From Candidatus Latescibacterota bacterium (lineage in GTDB: Bacteria > Latescibacterota > UBA2968 > UBA8231), in NCBI GenBank assembly GCA_022827165.1, contig JAJDTN010000076.1, positions 1 to 33,376 of the forward strand: a DNA stretch of 33,376 nucleotides. The letters are read 5' to 3'. Positions 6,011 to 13,911 of this stretch are shown piece by piece (the first letter of the stretch is position 1; every line of letters starts with the position of its first letter). Position numbers and translations under genes: made by a program. The notes under the pieces are model-generated. The model was not told the DNA's origin. It searched no databases and saw only the letters and a list, made by a program, of their open reading frames with translations.

Positions 6011-8563
6011 ATGGGCAAGCAGGACCGCAGGCGCGACCAACGCCGCAAGGCGGCCCCCCGGCCGAAGGCCGAGGCCCCCGCCCCGCCTGAAGCAGCCCCC
6101 GCCGCCCCCGCCCTCCGGCAGTACATCTCCCGCCCCTGGTTCGCCCCCGCCCTCTTCGCGCTGGTGGCCCTCGTCTACTTCTGGGAGTTCCCTCTCAGCG
6201 GCAAGGTCATCTTCGGCCACGACGTGGGCCTCGACTTCCACCGCGGCAAGGCGCCGGTGGCGGAGAAGCTGCGCGACCTCGTGCCCCCGGCCTGGTCGCC
6301 GATCATGGGCGGCTACCCCGTCTCCGAGGAGATCCGCCACAAGTTCTTCCCCACCTACCTCATCGAGCTGTTCACCACCCACCAGCGCACCGTCGGCTGG
6401 CGCTACATCCTCGTCGTCTTCGCCGCCGGCTACGGCATGTTCCTCTACCTGCGGCAGGTCGGCGTCCACCGCTGGGCCGCCCTCTGGGGCGGCCTCGCCT
6501 TCCTCTCGGCCCCCACCTTCCTCAGCTTCCCCTTCGCCGGCCACTACGCCAAGATGTCGGTCATCGCCCTCTTCCCCTTCCTCCTCCTCTGCGTGGAGCG
6601 CGGCATGGACGGCGGCCGGCAGGCCCTCGGCTCGTGGGCCGCCCTCCCCGTCCTCATCGCCATCGGCATCTTCACCCCCCACTTGCAGATGATGCAGTAC
6701 GCCCTCCTGGGCACCGGCGCCTATACCATCTATAAGCTCGTCCACCTGCGCCTGCGGGGACTGACCTTCCCCCGCCTGGCGGAGCGCGCCGGCCTCTTCG
6801 CCGCCGCCGCCGCCCTCGGACTCGGCCTCGCCGCCGAGGGCGTCTACCCGCCCTACCTGCACGTCAAGACCGAGTCCAAGCGCGCCGCCGTCCACGACGG
6901 CACCGGCCGCACGCCCGAGGAGCAGCTGGCCCACGCCCGCAGCTGGTCCCTCCACCCGGAGGAGATCGCCTCCCTCGTCGTGCCGGAGTTCGGCGGCTTC
7001 GACGACCCCACCGACAAGCGGAACCGCTACTGGGGCCGCAACCCGATGAAGCTCAACTCCGAGTACTTCGGCATCCTCGTCCTCCTCCTCGCCCTCGCCG
7101 CGGTCCCCGGCGCCCGCGCCAGCCCCCTCGTGCTCTTCCTCGGCCTCCTCTTCGCCGCCGCCGCCGCCTTCACCCTCGGCGGCCACACCCCCGTCCACTA
7201 TGTCGCCTACCACCTCCTGCCCGGCGGCAAGGAGCTGCGCACCATCGGCATGGCCGCCTTCCTCTTCGCCTTTCCCGCCGTCGCCCTCGCCGCCCTCGGC
7301 CTCGGCCGCGTCCTGCGCCCCGGCGCCGACGCGCCCATCCTCTCGCGCCGCATCCTCGTCGCCGGCGCCGTCCTCACCGGCCTCTGCCTCGTCATCGCTC
7401 TCGCGCCGCGCCTGGTCACCGAGGCATGGACCGCCCTCCTCTGGTCCGACGCCCCGGAGTTCCGCCGCCGCGCCATGACCGCCGCCGCCCCCTGGCTCGC
7501 CCGCGGGGGCCTCATCGGCGCCGGCGTATGCGCCGCCGGCACCGCCCTGCTGCTGCTGCATCTGCGCAACCGCGTCGGCGCCGGCCTCCTCGTCCTCGGC
7601 CTGGCCGCCCTCACCGTGGCCGACACCTGGCGCATCGACCGCCTCTTCCTCAAGTACGAAGACCCGGACGACTACGCCGACTACCGCCAGGCCAACCCCG
7701 AGGTGCGCGCCTTCCTCGAGCGGCAGCCCGGCCGCTTCCGCCTCTTCCCCGTGCCGGGCCACGGCTTCCTCAAGGACGCGCGCTACCACCTCGACGGCGC
7801 CGACGTGGCCACCGGCTTCGCCAACTTCACCCTGCGCCGCTACGACCGCCTGCTGAGAGAGCTGGAGCCCGTGGAGAGCGTGCTGCGCGCCCGCCACGCC
7901 GAGGGCCGCGACGTGCGCTGGACCGACGGCCAGATCCTCGGCGCCGCGCGCCCGATCCTCGACCTCATGGGCGCCCGCTTCCTCGTCACACCGCGCGCCG
8001 TCGAGCTGCGAGCCGAGGGCTTCCCCGAGGTGTTCGCGGGGCGTGACCTGCGCCTCTACGCCAACCGGACGGCGTTGCCGTGGTTCCACCTGGCGCCCCA
8101 CGCCGAGGTCCTGCCCGGCGAGGCGGAGGTCCTCACCGCCCTGCGCGAGGGGCGCTACGACCTGCGCCGCACCGTATTGCTGGAGGAGCCGCCCCCCATC
8201 GACCTGCCCGGCCCGGACGCCGATCTGGGCGGCGATCACGTGACCGAGGAGGTCTACGACTACCGCGAGGGCGTGGTGCGTCTCAACCTGTCCGCCGGCG
8301 GGCCCCGCCTGCTCGTGATCGGCGACAACTACCACCCCCACTGGCGCGCCCTCGTCGACGGCCGGCCCGCCCCCCTGTTGCGCGCCGACTACGTCTGGAA
8401 GGCGGTTCCCGTGCCGGCGGGCGAGCACATGGTGGAGCTGCGCTACCGCTCCCCGCCCGTGGCCCGCGCCCGCGCCGCCGGCGCCGCCAGCGCCGCTGTC
8501 GTCCTGGCCGGGGCGGCCCTGGCCCTGCGGCGGCACCGGTTCCGAAGCGGGGTTGGGGGTTGA
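6011..8563 (+). CDS. YfhO-like multi-pass membrane protein
   Basis: 850 aa. A short basic, Ala/Pro-rich N-terminus is followed by a first TM helix (about residues 45-60). A large loop with FGHDVGLDFHRGKAP and MGGYPVSEEIRHKFFP comes next, then about ten further hydrophobic helices to residue 545, and a C-terminal soluble part of about 300 residues. The end has GDNYHPHWRALVDGRPAPL and VPAGEHMVELRYR followed by a last TM helix, a hallmark of the YfhO family. YfhO proteins resemble GT-C glycosyltransferases and have been linked to glycosylation of lipoteichoic acid in Firmicutes. The acceptor in a diderm is unknown; lipid-linked sugar transfer to a surface polymer or protein is inference. The large secreted proteins just downstream could be substrates, but nothing proves this. 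Confidence 0.85.
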   Translation: MGKQDRRRDQRRKAAPRPKAEAPAPPEAAPAAPALRQYISRPWFAPALFALVALVYFWEFPLSGKVIFGHDVGLDFHRGKAPVAEKLRDLVPPAWSPIMGGYPVSEEIRHKFFPTYLIELFTTHQRTVGWRYILVVFAAGYGMFLYLRQVGVHRWAALWGGLAFLSAPTFLSFPFAGHYAKMSVIALFPFLLLCVERGMDGGRQALGSWAALPVLIAIGIFTPHLQMMQYALLGTGAYTIYKLVHLRLRGLTFPRLAERAGLFAAAAALGLGLAAEGVYPPYLHVKTESKRAAVHDGTGRTPEEQLAHARSWSLHPEEIASLVVPEFGGFDDPTDKRNRYWGRNPMKLNSEYFGILVLLLALAAVPGARASPLVLFLGLLFAAAAAFTLGGHTPVHYVAYHLLPGGKELRTIGMAAFLFAFPAVALAALGLGRVLRPGADAPILSRRILVAGAVLTGLCLVIALAPRLVTEAWTALLWSDAPEFRRRAMTAAAPWLARGGLIGAGVCAAGTALLLLHLRNRVGAGLLVLGLAALTVADTWRIDRLFLKYEDPDDYADYRQANPEVRAFLERQPGRFRLFPVPGHGFLKDARYHLDGADVATGFANFTLRRYDRLLRELEPVESVLRARHAEGRDVRWTDGQILGAARPILDLMGARFLVTPRAVELRAEGFPEVFAGRDLRLYANRTALPWFHLAPHAEVLPGEAEVLTALREGRYDLRRTVLLEEPPPIDLPGPDADLGGDHVTEEVYDYREGVVRLNLSAGGPRLLVIGDNYHPHWRALVDGRPAPLLRADYVWKAVPVPAGEHMVELRYRSPPVARARAAGAASAAVVLAGAALALRRHRFRSGVGG

Positions 8564-8588
8564 ACCCAAGGGGGATGTACCCTACCTT
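8560..8588 (+). promoter_or_regulatory. Upstream promoter (P1) of the giant surface protein
   Basis: TTGAAC (8560-8565), a 17-base spacer and TACCTT (8583-8588). The -35 overlaps the stop codon of the YfhO-like gene. The composition falls sharply here from very GC-rich coding to more AT-rich sequence, as expected of a regulatory gap. Confidence 0.4.
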
Positions 8589-8748
8589 TGAAACTCTTGG
8601 GCCGGTACCCCTGCCAGACCAAGAATTCGCTTGACACCCCATAGGAGCCGGTGATATTATGGAGCGAATACTCACTGAATCCCCGCATTACGTCAGAACT
8701 TTTCTGCAGAAACCAGGACAGGGACTGGGCTCCCTGAGGAGGAAGAAG
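8564..8748 (+). promoter_or_regulatory. Intergenic control region of the giant surface gene
   Basis: This 185-base gap holds promoters P1 and P2 and the leader with GAGGAGG. It is visibly more AT-rich than the flanking genes. An inverted pair CCCAAG/CTTGGG (8565-8570, 8596-8601) lies between the promoters; its significance is unclear. Confidence 0.6.
8631..8660 (+). promoter_or_regulatory. Strong sigma70-type promoter (P2) of the giant surface protein
   Basis: A perfect -35 TTGACA (8631-8636), an 18-base spacer and -10 TATTAT (8655-8660). A start near 8667 gives a leader of about 80 bases before the ATG at 8749. The leader ends with GAGGAGG, a near-perfect ribosome-binding site. This is the best-looking promoter in the window and predicts high expression. 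Confidence 0.8.
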
Positions 8749-11700
8749 ATGCAGCGCAGGAATTACGCAGCCCTTTTCGCCGCGCTGGTGATCGGCTTCG
8801 GGGCCGTCGGCGTCGCTGAGGCTCAGACCTCGGTGCGCAGCGTGACCATCACCGCGCCCGACTCGGGAGCCACCCTCGCCATCGGCGGCGAGTTCACGGT
8901 GACAGCCACGGTCAGGGACTTCACGCCCCTGCCCGGAGACGGCGTGATCATCGCCTTGGTCACGGCGGACAGCATCGTGTCCGATGGCGCCGGCATCGCC
9001 AATGGTGGCGGCAAGGGATCCGAGGACCAGCCCGCCACCCTCGCCCCCCCGACGGACGCCGCCGCGATCAACAGCGCTCTGGGCTTGACGGGCGGTGACG
9101 CGTTACTCGTTGGGCCTGGGATGGTCATCGTTCGCATTCAAAAGTCGAATGGCAACAGGGATTCCACCCACTACTGGGGCGGCGACGCCAGTTCCGTCGC
9201 TGTCGACGACGAGCAGGTCGAGGTCACCTACGTCTGGAAGAGCAAGATCCACGTCTCCAGCGGCATGCATGCAGGAGGCATTCATGCCGTGGCGATCGCG
9301 GTGGACCAAGAGACGGCCGACGGAACTGCTAGTCCTGTGGACGACTCCGGGTCCGGCAAGAGGTCCGCGACCTCCCCGGGCAATGTGCTCTTCGGCATCG
9401 ACGCCGACCGTCCCCCCCCGCCGGATGGGCTGATCGCCGTCGGAGGGGACGGGATCCATGGCGAGACGGTCACCGCCGTGTTCACGCACGGGAACAACAC
9501 CGCTACAGGCGGTGCAGATGATGACACAAGGGCCGAGGTGGCCGGCATCGGGGATCAACTGCAGTTGGATGTCAAGGTGGGTCCCGGCAATATGGGCCTG
9601 ATCCTCGATAAGAACCACACGGTTCAAGTCGAAGTCGTCGACATGACTTGGGACGCAACCACCGGTGCCGCGGCCGTCGGCAGCGCGAAGAAGGCTTGGA
9701 ACGTCCCCCTCGAGATCACCAGGATCGACACCCTCAGCTTCCGGCAGAACCTTGCCGAGGGGGACTTTGGGGATCTCGTGGGTCTGGATACCCTGAGCCA
9801 AGGTGCTGTTCTCGATGGTAGCGTGGACTTTGTGGAGAGAACCCGGGCCATAGCCTATCTCGTCGACGAGCACGGAAACCGCAGTCGCGGCACCCCCGCT
9901 GGCGCGGACGAGAGTGAAGGCGGTGCCACGGCTGCTTTGCCCTTCCTCATCGACACCAAGAAGCCGGTCATTGATGGTGTTCCCAACAGCGACTTCAAGA
10001 AGTCGAGTGACACCCTTGAGGTCGCCAGCCCCGACACCGTCACCGACGGTACCATCAATTCCGGTGTCCAGCACGACGAGAATGCGATCCTCTACAAGTT
10101 GTGGGACGCGGAGAAGTACAAGAACCTGAATTTTGATCTCGGGGGTACGGTCCTCAAGATCAACAACAAGGGCACGAGAGTCCGCAAGTGGGAAATGGTG
10201 CCCCAGGACGACGGCACGACGGCCCATGTGCGGTTGGTCGATTCTGACCCTGACACTGATCCCACCACTTCCGTAGCCGCGGATTCGACGATAGCCTACA
10301 TGGACAACGACCCCGCGCTGAATGCAGCGGGCAAGATTCGCCTCGTCTTTGCCACGGGCGACGGAAACCGGGTCAGCTCGATTCGGACGACACCCAACAC
10401 GACGACGTTTGCGGAGCACGACACCACCGGCGTAGGCGTGCTCAAGACCGGCGTCAAGACGATCAAGGTGAGCGGCACGGACTTCGCCAACAACGCGGGA
10501 CCGGCCGCCGAGCGCGCCGATGTCTACGTCGACGTGGACGATCTCGCCTTCAACGGCCTCTTCCCGACGGAGGCCGATATCAGCACGATCGAGGAGACGA
10601 GCACCGCTGACGTCAGGTTCTCCCTCAGCGAGCACGCCGACAGCGTCCTCGTCATTTGGGAGTACATCAGTGGCCGGGACAGGACGGGTCAGAAGACCAG
10701 GGCCCTGGCCGGTGGAGAGTTGCTCGACTTGACGGAGCAGGTCCTCGAGCATGAGACGTTCATCAACGCCGCCCGGAAAGACACGGGCCTGGTCGACGAC
10801 ACCAAGTACGAGTTGAAGATCATTGGCGCCGACTTGGCCGGAAACTACAAGCTCACCTCGGCCGGACAGATGACCTACGACACCAACTATGTGGTGCCGA
10901 AGATCACCTACTTCAGTCTTTCCTCGAATCCGCCCGGAGGGACGCGGACGGACGACAAGGGCAAGCTCGCAGGTAGCGGGCAGATTGCGGCCCACAAGGA
11001 TCCCCAGGTCACCGTCACGGTGAGCGCGTGGAACAAGCCGAAGGAGGCCGCCCTCGCCTACGGCAAGGTCGATTACAACAACGATGCCGTGGTGACCGTC
11101 TCCGGCGGTTCCGGCGATGGCCTGACCCTCTCCGGCACGGGCGTGATCACCGAGGGCATGCCCGCTGGCAAGGCGAGGCTCACGAGTGACGCTTGGGGCG
11201 TCGGCAGGGTCAATGGCACGGTGTCCTGGAAGGCCGACGTGAAGATAAACGCCCAGAAGGCGCCGGAGACCCACACGGTCAAGGTGGAGGATCTCACCAG
11301 CGACAGCGACACTACCTTCGTCGGCAAGCTGGACTCCTCCCTCGTCATCAAGCATGCCGCGTACAAGGAGATCACCATCTCCGTCAGCGATACGGTGTAT
11401 CTCCACTCGCTGGTCGACGTTCGTTTGACATACGTCGACGCCTTCGGGAACACGGTCCTGAACGAGGACAACTATGTCGAGGTGAGCACGTCCGTCATCG
11501 GGGTCGAGTTGCCCCCGGGTGCTTTGCAGGTCAAGAACGGCGTGGCCACCTTCTCCATTCGCAGCAACGCCCACCTCGGAGAGCTGCCACTCACCATTCG
11601 TAACGTCACCGGGGAAACGACCACGGTGGCCACCAAGACGGTGACGGTCACCGAGCGGCCGGTGGTGGGCCCCCCCACCGACGACGGCACTGATGACGGG

Positions 11701-13800
11701 GACCAGCCGCAGGATCACCGTCCGGACGCTCCCGACAAGTTGGTCGGCGAGGACTACAAGGGCGCCCTCGGCCAGGGCGACCAGGGTGGGTTCGTCATGC
11801 TCACCTTCGACCTCTCCGACAATCACTCTACCCTCGACGGCGGTTACCGCATCTGGCGTGACGTCACCGTCACCCAGGGCACTGACGATGAGGGTAACGT
11901 CGTCGAGTTGTCCGAGCCCACGATCCAGCCGGTGGCTTGGGGTCATGTGGACGCGATCCCCGGTGTTGACGTCATGCGCGTCGTAGTCGCCACCCTCGAC
12001 GGGGATGCCACTTTCTATGGCGTCACCGCCGAGAGCCAGGGCCTCGCCAGCGATGCCACCCGTACGGGCGGCGCCGATGACGGAATGGCCGACGACGGAA
12101 TGGCCGACGACGACGGTATGGAAGACGACGGTATGGAGGATGACGGCGCCGAAGATGACGGTATGGAGGACGATGGTGCCGAAGACGACGGCTCCGAGGA
12201 CGACGGCTCCGAGGACGGCGGCGAGGAGACCACTACGGACACCACCGCCACCGACAACAAGCGTGCCTTCACCGTCACCCAGTCCGTCTCCATGCCTTAC
12301 GAGTTGATGGCCGAGACGATGGTCCGGAGCCGGGAGGCCGCCCAGGGCAACCTGGAAGGTCCGGTCTTCGCCACGCTGACTCCGGAGGCCTTGGCCTTCC
12401 ACGAGCGCGGCGGCCTGGTTCCGAGCCTGAAGTCGGTGCAGGGCGAGTTGAACGACCACATCACCCGTACCGAGGAGGCCGTGCGGGCCATCGACGATAT
12501 CCCGCCCGCCCCGGTCACCTGGGTCCGCGCTCTGGACACTCCGGGTGACGCCGGTGCCAGCATCACCATCGACTGGACGAGGTCGATCGATGACCGCATC
12601 ATGACCTCGGTGGTGCCGCAGGCAGTCGGTGCGAATGGCAATGTCTTCACCAGCGCCGGCGTGGTGGGCTACAACATCTCCCGCCGCATCGGCGACGGCG
12701 CCTGGCAGTTGTTGGGCGAAGCCCCGGCCGGTTCCTCCTCCTGGGAGGATCTGACCGCTGCCAACGGCGTGCGCTACTCCTACAAGGTGGAGCCGAAGGA
12801 TCTCGAGCAGATCACCGCCTCGGAGATCGTGAAGTCGGCCATGGCCATCCGCAACACCGTCGTCGACGGCGACGGCAACCGGATCGTCGGGCTCTTCGGC
12901 GCTGACAACCGCGTCGACTACGACGACTTCTTCATCTTCGCCGACCACTTCGGTCTGACCGCCGAGAGCGACCTCTACGAGGCCGCCTTCGACATCATTC
13001 CGAACGACGTCATCGATGTCGACGACTTCTTCGCCTTCGCCGAGAGCTTTGGCAAGGAGGTCGCGGGCATCGGCAAGGCGGTGCCGACGAAGGCCGGTCT
13101 GAACAGCGAGGCTCGCTTCTACATCGACAACGCGGCGGGCGAGTTGCCGCGCGTCGGCGAGGAGATGTCCCTGCTGGTCAGCCTGGAGGACTTCGCCGAG
13201 GTTCGGGGTTACGGGTTCACCGTCAACTTCGACGACCGCTACCTCGAGTTCGTCGAGCCGCGCTTCGAGAACAACCCGCTGGGTGAGGCTGGTCTGGCTC
13301 AGCCGCGGGTCATCGCCAACGCCGACGGAGAGATCCACATCGCCGCTTTCGGCGAGACCGTCAGCGAGGGCGATCTGGGCGTCACCCTGGTCTTCCGGTC
13401 CATCGAGGAGATCGAGGAGAGCCTGGTCGAGGTCATGGCCGGCGGCGTGCAGGACGGCAGCTACGGGTTGAACCGGATCACCGATCCGGTCGCGATTCGG
13501 GTCGAGACGCGTCCCGAGGTCTACGCCCTCGAGAACAACTTCCCGAACCCCTTCAACCCGGAGACCACGATCAAGTACCAGCTGCCGGACGCCAACGAGG
13601 TCACCCTCGAGGTCTTCAACATGCTCGGCCAGGTCGTGCGGACGATGGTTGACCGCGAGTTCCAGAACGCTGGCCGCTACAGCTACCAGTGGGATGCCAC
13701 CAACGACAGTGGGCAGCCCTTGTCCTCCGGAATCTACTTCTACCGCGTCACCGCGGGCGGGGAGTTCCAGAGCCACAAGAAGATGCTGCTCCTGAAGTAG
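8749..13800 (+). CDS. Giant secreted modular surface protein with dockerin-like and cohesin-like parts
   Basis: 1683 aa from the ATG at 8749 (GAGGAGG upstream). An in-frame ATG at 8659 overlaps the -10 box and cannot be used with that promoter. The signal peptide ends AEA-Q at residue 25/26. Residues 26 to about 1100 are beta-rich, Asp/Gly/Thr-rich modules, one resembling bacterial Ig-like repeats (about 885-965). An acidic DDG repeat spans about 1109-1163. A fibronectin-III-like module lies at about 1250-1365. A dockerin-like pair of calcium-loop motifs (ADNRVDYDDFFIFADHFG and PNDVIDVDDFFAFAESFG) occupies 1384-1436, followed by a cohesin-like domain at about 1453-1580. The last 90 residues are the NFPNPFNPETTIKY ... 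SSGIYFYRVTA ... KKMLLLK sorting-type tail. It is probably exported and surface-attached, perhaps as an S-layer or matrix protein. Codon use is less GC-biased than that of its neighbours. Confidence 0.85.
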   Translation: MQRRNYAALFAALVIGFGAVGVAEAQTSVRSVTITAPDSGATLAIGGEFTVTATVRDFTPLPGDGVIIALVTADSIVSDGAGIANGGGKGSEDQPATLAPPTDAAAINSALGLTGGDALLVGPGMVIVRIQKSNGNRDSTHYWGGDASSVAVDDEQVEVTYVWKSKIHVSSGMHAGGIHAVAIAVDQETADGTASPVDDSGSGKRSATSPGNVLFGIDADRPPPPDGLIAVGGDGIHGETVTAVFTHGNNTATGGADDDTRAEVAGIGDQLQLDVKVGPGNMGLILDKNHTVQVEVVDMTWDATTGAAAVGSAKKAWNVPLEITRIDTLSFRQNLAEGDFGDLVGLDTLSQGAVLDGSVDFVERTRAIAYLVDEHGNRSRGTPAGADESEGGATAALPFLIDTKKPVIDGVPNSDFKKSSDTLEVASPDTVTDGTINSGVQHDENAILYKLWDAEKYKNLNFDLGGTVLKINNKGTRVRKWEMVPQDDGTTAHVRLVDSDPDTDPTTSVAADSTIAYMDNDPALNAAGKIRLVFATGDGNRVSSIRTTPNTTTFAEHDTTGVGVLKTGVKTIKVSGTDFANNAGPAAERADVYVDVDDLAFNGLFPTEADISTIEETSTADVRFSLSEHADSVLVIWEYISGRDRTGQKTRALAGGELLDLTEQVLEHETFINAARKDTGLVDDTKYELKIIGADLAGNYKLTSAGQMTYDTNYVVPKITYFSLSSNPPGGTRTDDKGKLAGSGQIAAHKDPQVTVTVSAWNKPKEAALAYGKVDYNNDAVVTVSGGSGDGLTLSGTGVITEGMPAGKARLTSDAWGVGRVNGTVSWKADVKINAQKAPETHTVKVEDLTSDSDTTFVGKLDSSLVIKHAAYKEITISVSDTVYLHSLVDVRLTYVDAFGNTVLNEDNYVEVSTSVIGVELPPGALQVKNGVATFSIRSNAHLGELPLTIRNVTGETTTVATKTVTVTERPVVGPPTDDGTDDGDQPQDHRPDAPDKLVGEDYKGALGQGDQGGFVMLTFDLSDNHSTLDGGYRIWRDVTVTQGTDDEGNVVELSEPTIQPVAWGHVDAIPGVDVMRVVVATLDGDATFYGVTAESQGLASDATRTGGADDGMADDGMADDDGMEDDGMEDDGAEDDGMEDDGAEDDGSEDDGSEDGGEETTTDTTATDNKRAFTVTQSVSMPYELMAETMVRSREAAQGNLEGPVFATLTPEALAFHERGGLVPSLKSVQGELNDHITRTEEAVRAIDDIPPAPVTWVRALDTPGDAGASITIDWTRSIDDRIMTSVVPQAVGANGNVFTSAGVVGYNISRRIGDGAWQLLGEAPAGSSSWEDLTAANGVRYSYKVEPKDLEQITASEIVKSAMAIRNTVVDGDGNRIVGLFGADNRVDYDDFFIFADHFGLTAESDLYEAAFDIIPNDVIDVDDFFAFAESFGKEVAGIGKAVPTKAGLNSEARFYIDNAAGELPRVGEEMSLLVSLEDFAEVRGYGFTVNFDDRYLEFVEPRFENNPLGEAGLAQPRVIANADGEIHIAAFGETVSEGDLGVTLVFRSIEEIEESLVEVMAGGVQDGSYGLNRITDPVAIRVETRPEVYALENNFPNPFNPETTIKYQLPDANEVTLEVFNMLGQVVRTMVDREFQNAGRYSYQWDATNDSGQPLSSGIYFYRVTAGGEFQSHKKMLLLK
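12076..12228 (+). repeat. 15-bp tandem repeat encoding an acidic DDG(M/A/S)(A/E) linker
   Basis: Ten consecutive units of the type GAC-GAC-GGN-NNN-GAN, nine of 15 bases and one of 18, code for D-D-G-M/A/S-A/E within the giant surface protein (residues about 1110-1160). The in-frame repeat probably forms a flexible, calcium-binding or charged spacer between the Ig-like N-terminal part and the C-terminal modules. Copy number could vary between strains without frameshift. Confidence 0.9.
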
Positions 13801-13827
13801 GAGGCAGGTTCAGTTCCACCGTGGTTT

Positions 13828-13865
13828 GAAGATGGGATCCCGCCCCAGGGCGGGGTCCCATCTTC
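13828..13865 (+). terminator. Strong hairpin after the giant surface gene
   Basis: A 17-bp stem (13828-13844 with 13849-13865), with one G-T wobble and the 4-base loop CCAG, begins 27 bases after the stop. A clear T-run is missing on the 3' side, but stem strength and position fit a transcription terminator or 3' protective hairpin. The next gene starts 46 bases later. Confidence 0.75.
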
Positions 13866-13911
13866 CACATTCACCCCTCGCTTCGGACACCTAACCAGCC
13901 CGGGCCCAGGA

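Noticed and set aside
5684..8569. 961-codon open frame on the minus strand opposite the YfhO-like gene
   Set aside because: Its sequence is Gly/Ala/Glu/Val low complexity, a shadow of the + strand gene, which shows real TM helices and family motifs.
8583..8590. TACCTTTG as a Bacteroidota-type TAnnTTTG promoter (also at 21890)
   Set aside because: The best promoters in the window have classic TTGACA/TATNNT elements. The 21890 match has no -33 TTG, and a third match at 27462 is only the prfB frameshift site.
8659..8748. Upstream in-frame ATG extending the giant protein by 30 residues
   Set aside because: The codon overlaps the -10 box TATTAT, and the extension would put the signal peptide away from the N-terminus. 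The ATG at 8749 has a strong RBS.
9103..13776. 1557-codon open frame on the minus strand opposite the giant surface gene
   Set aside because: It mirrors the + strand gene in a GC-rich codon pattern, has low-complexity Val/Asp/Gly/His-rich content and no start signals, and the + strand product has a signal peptide and known modules.
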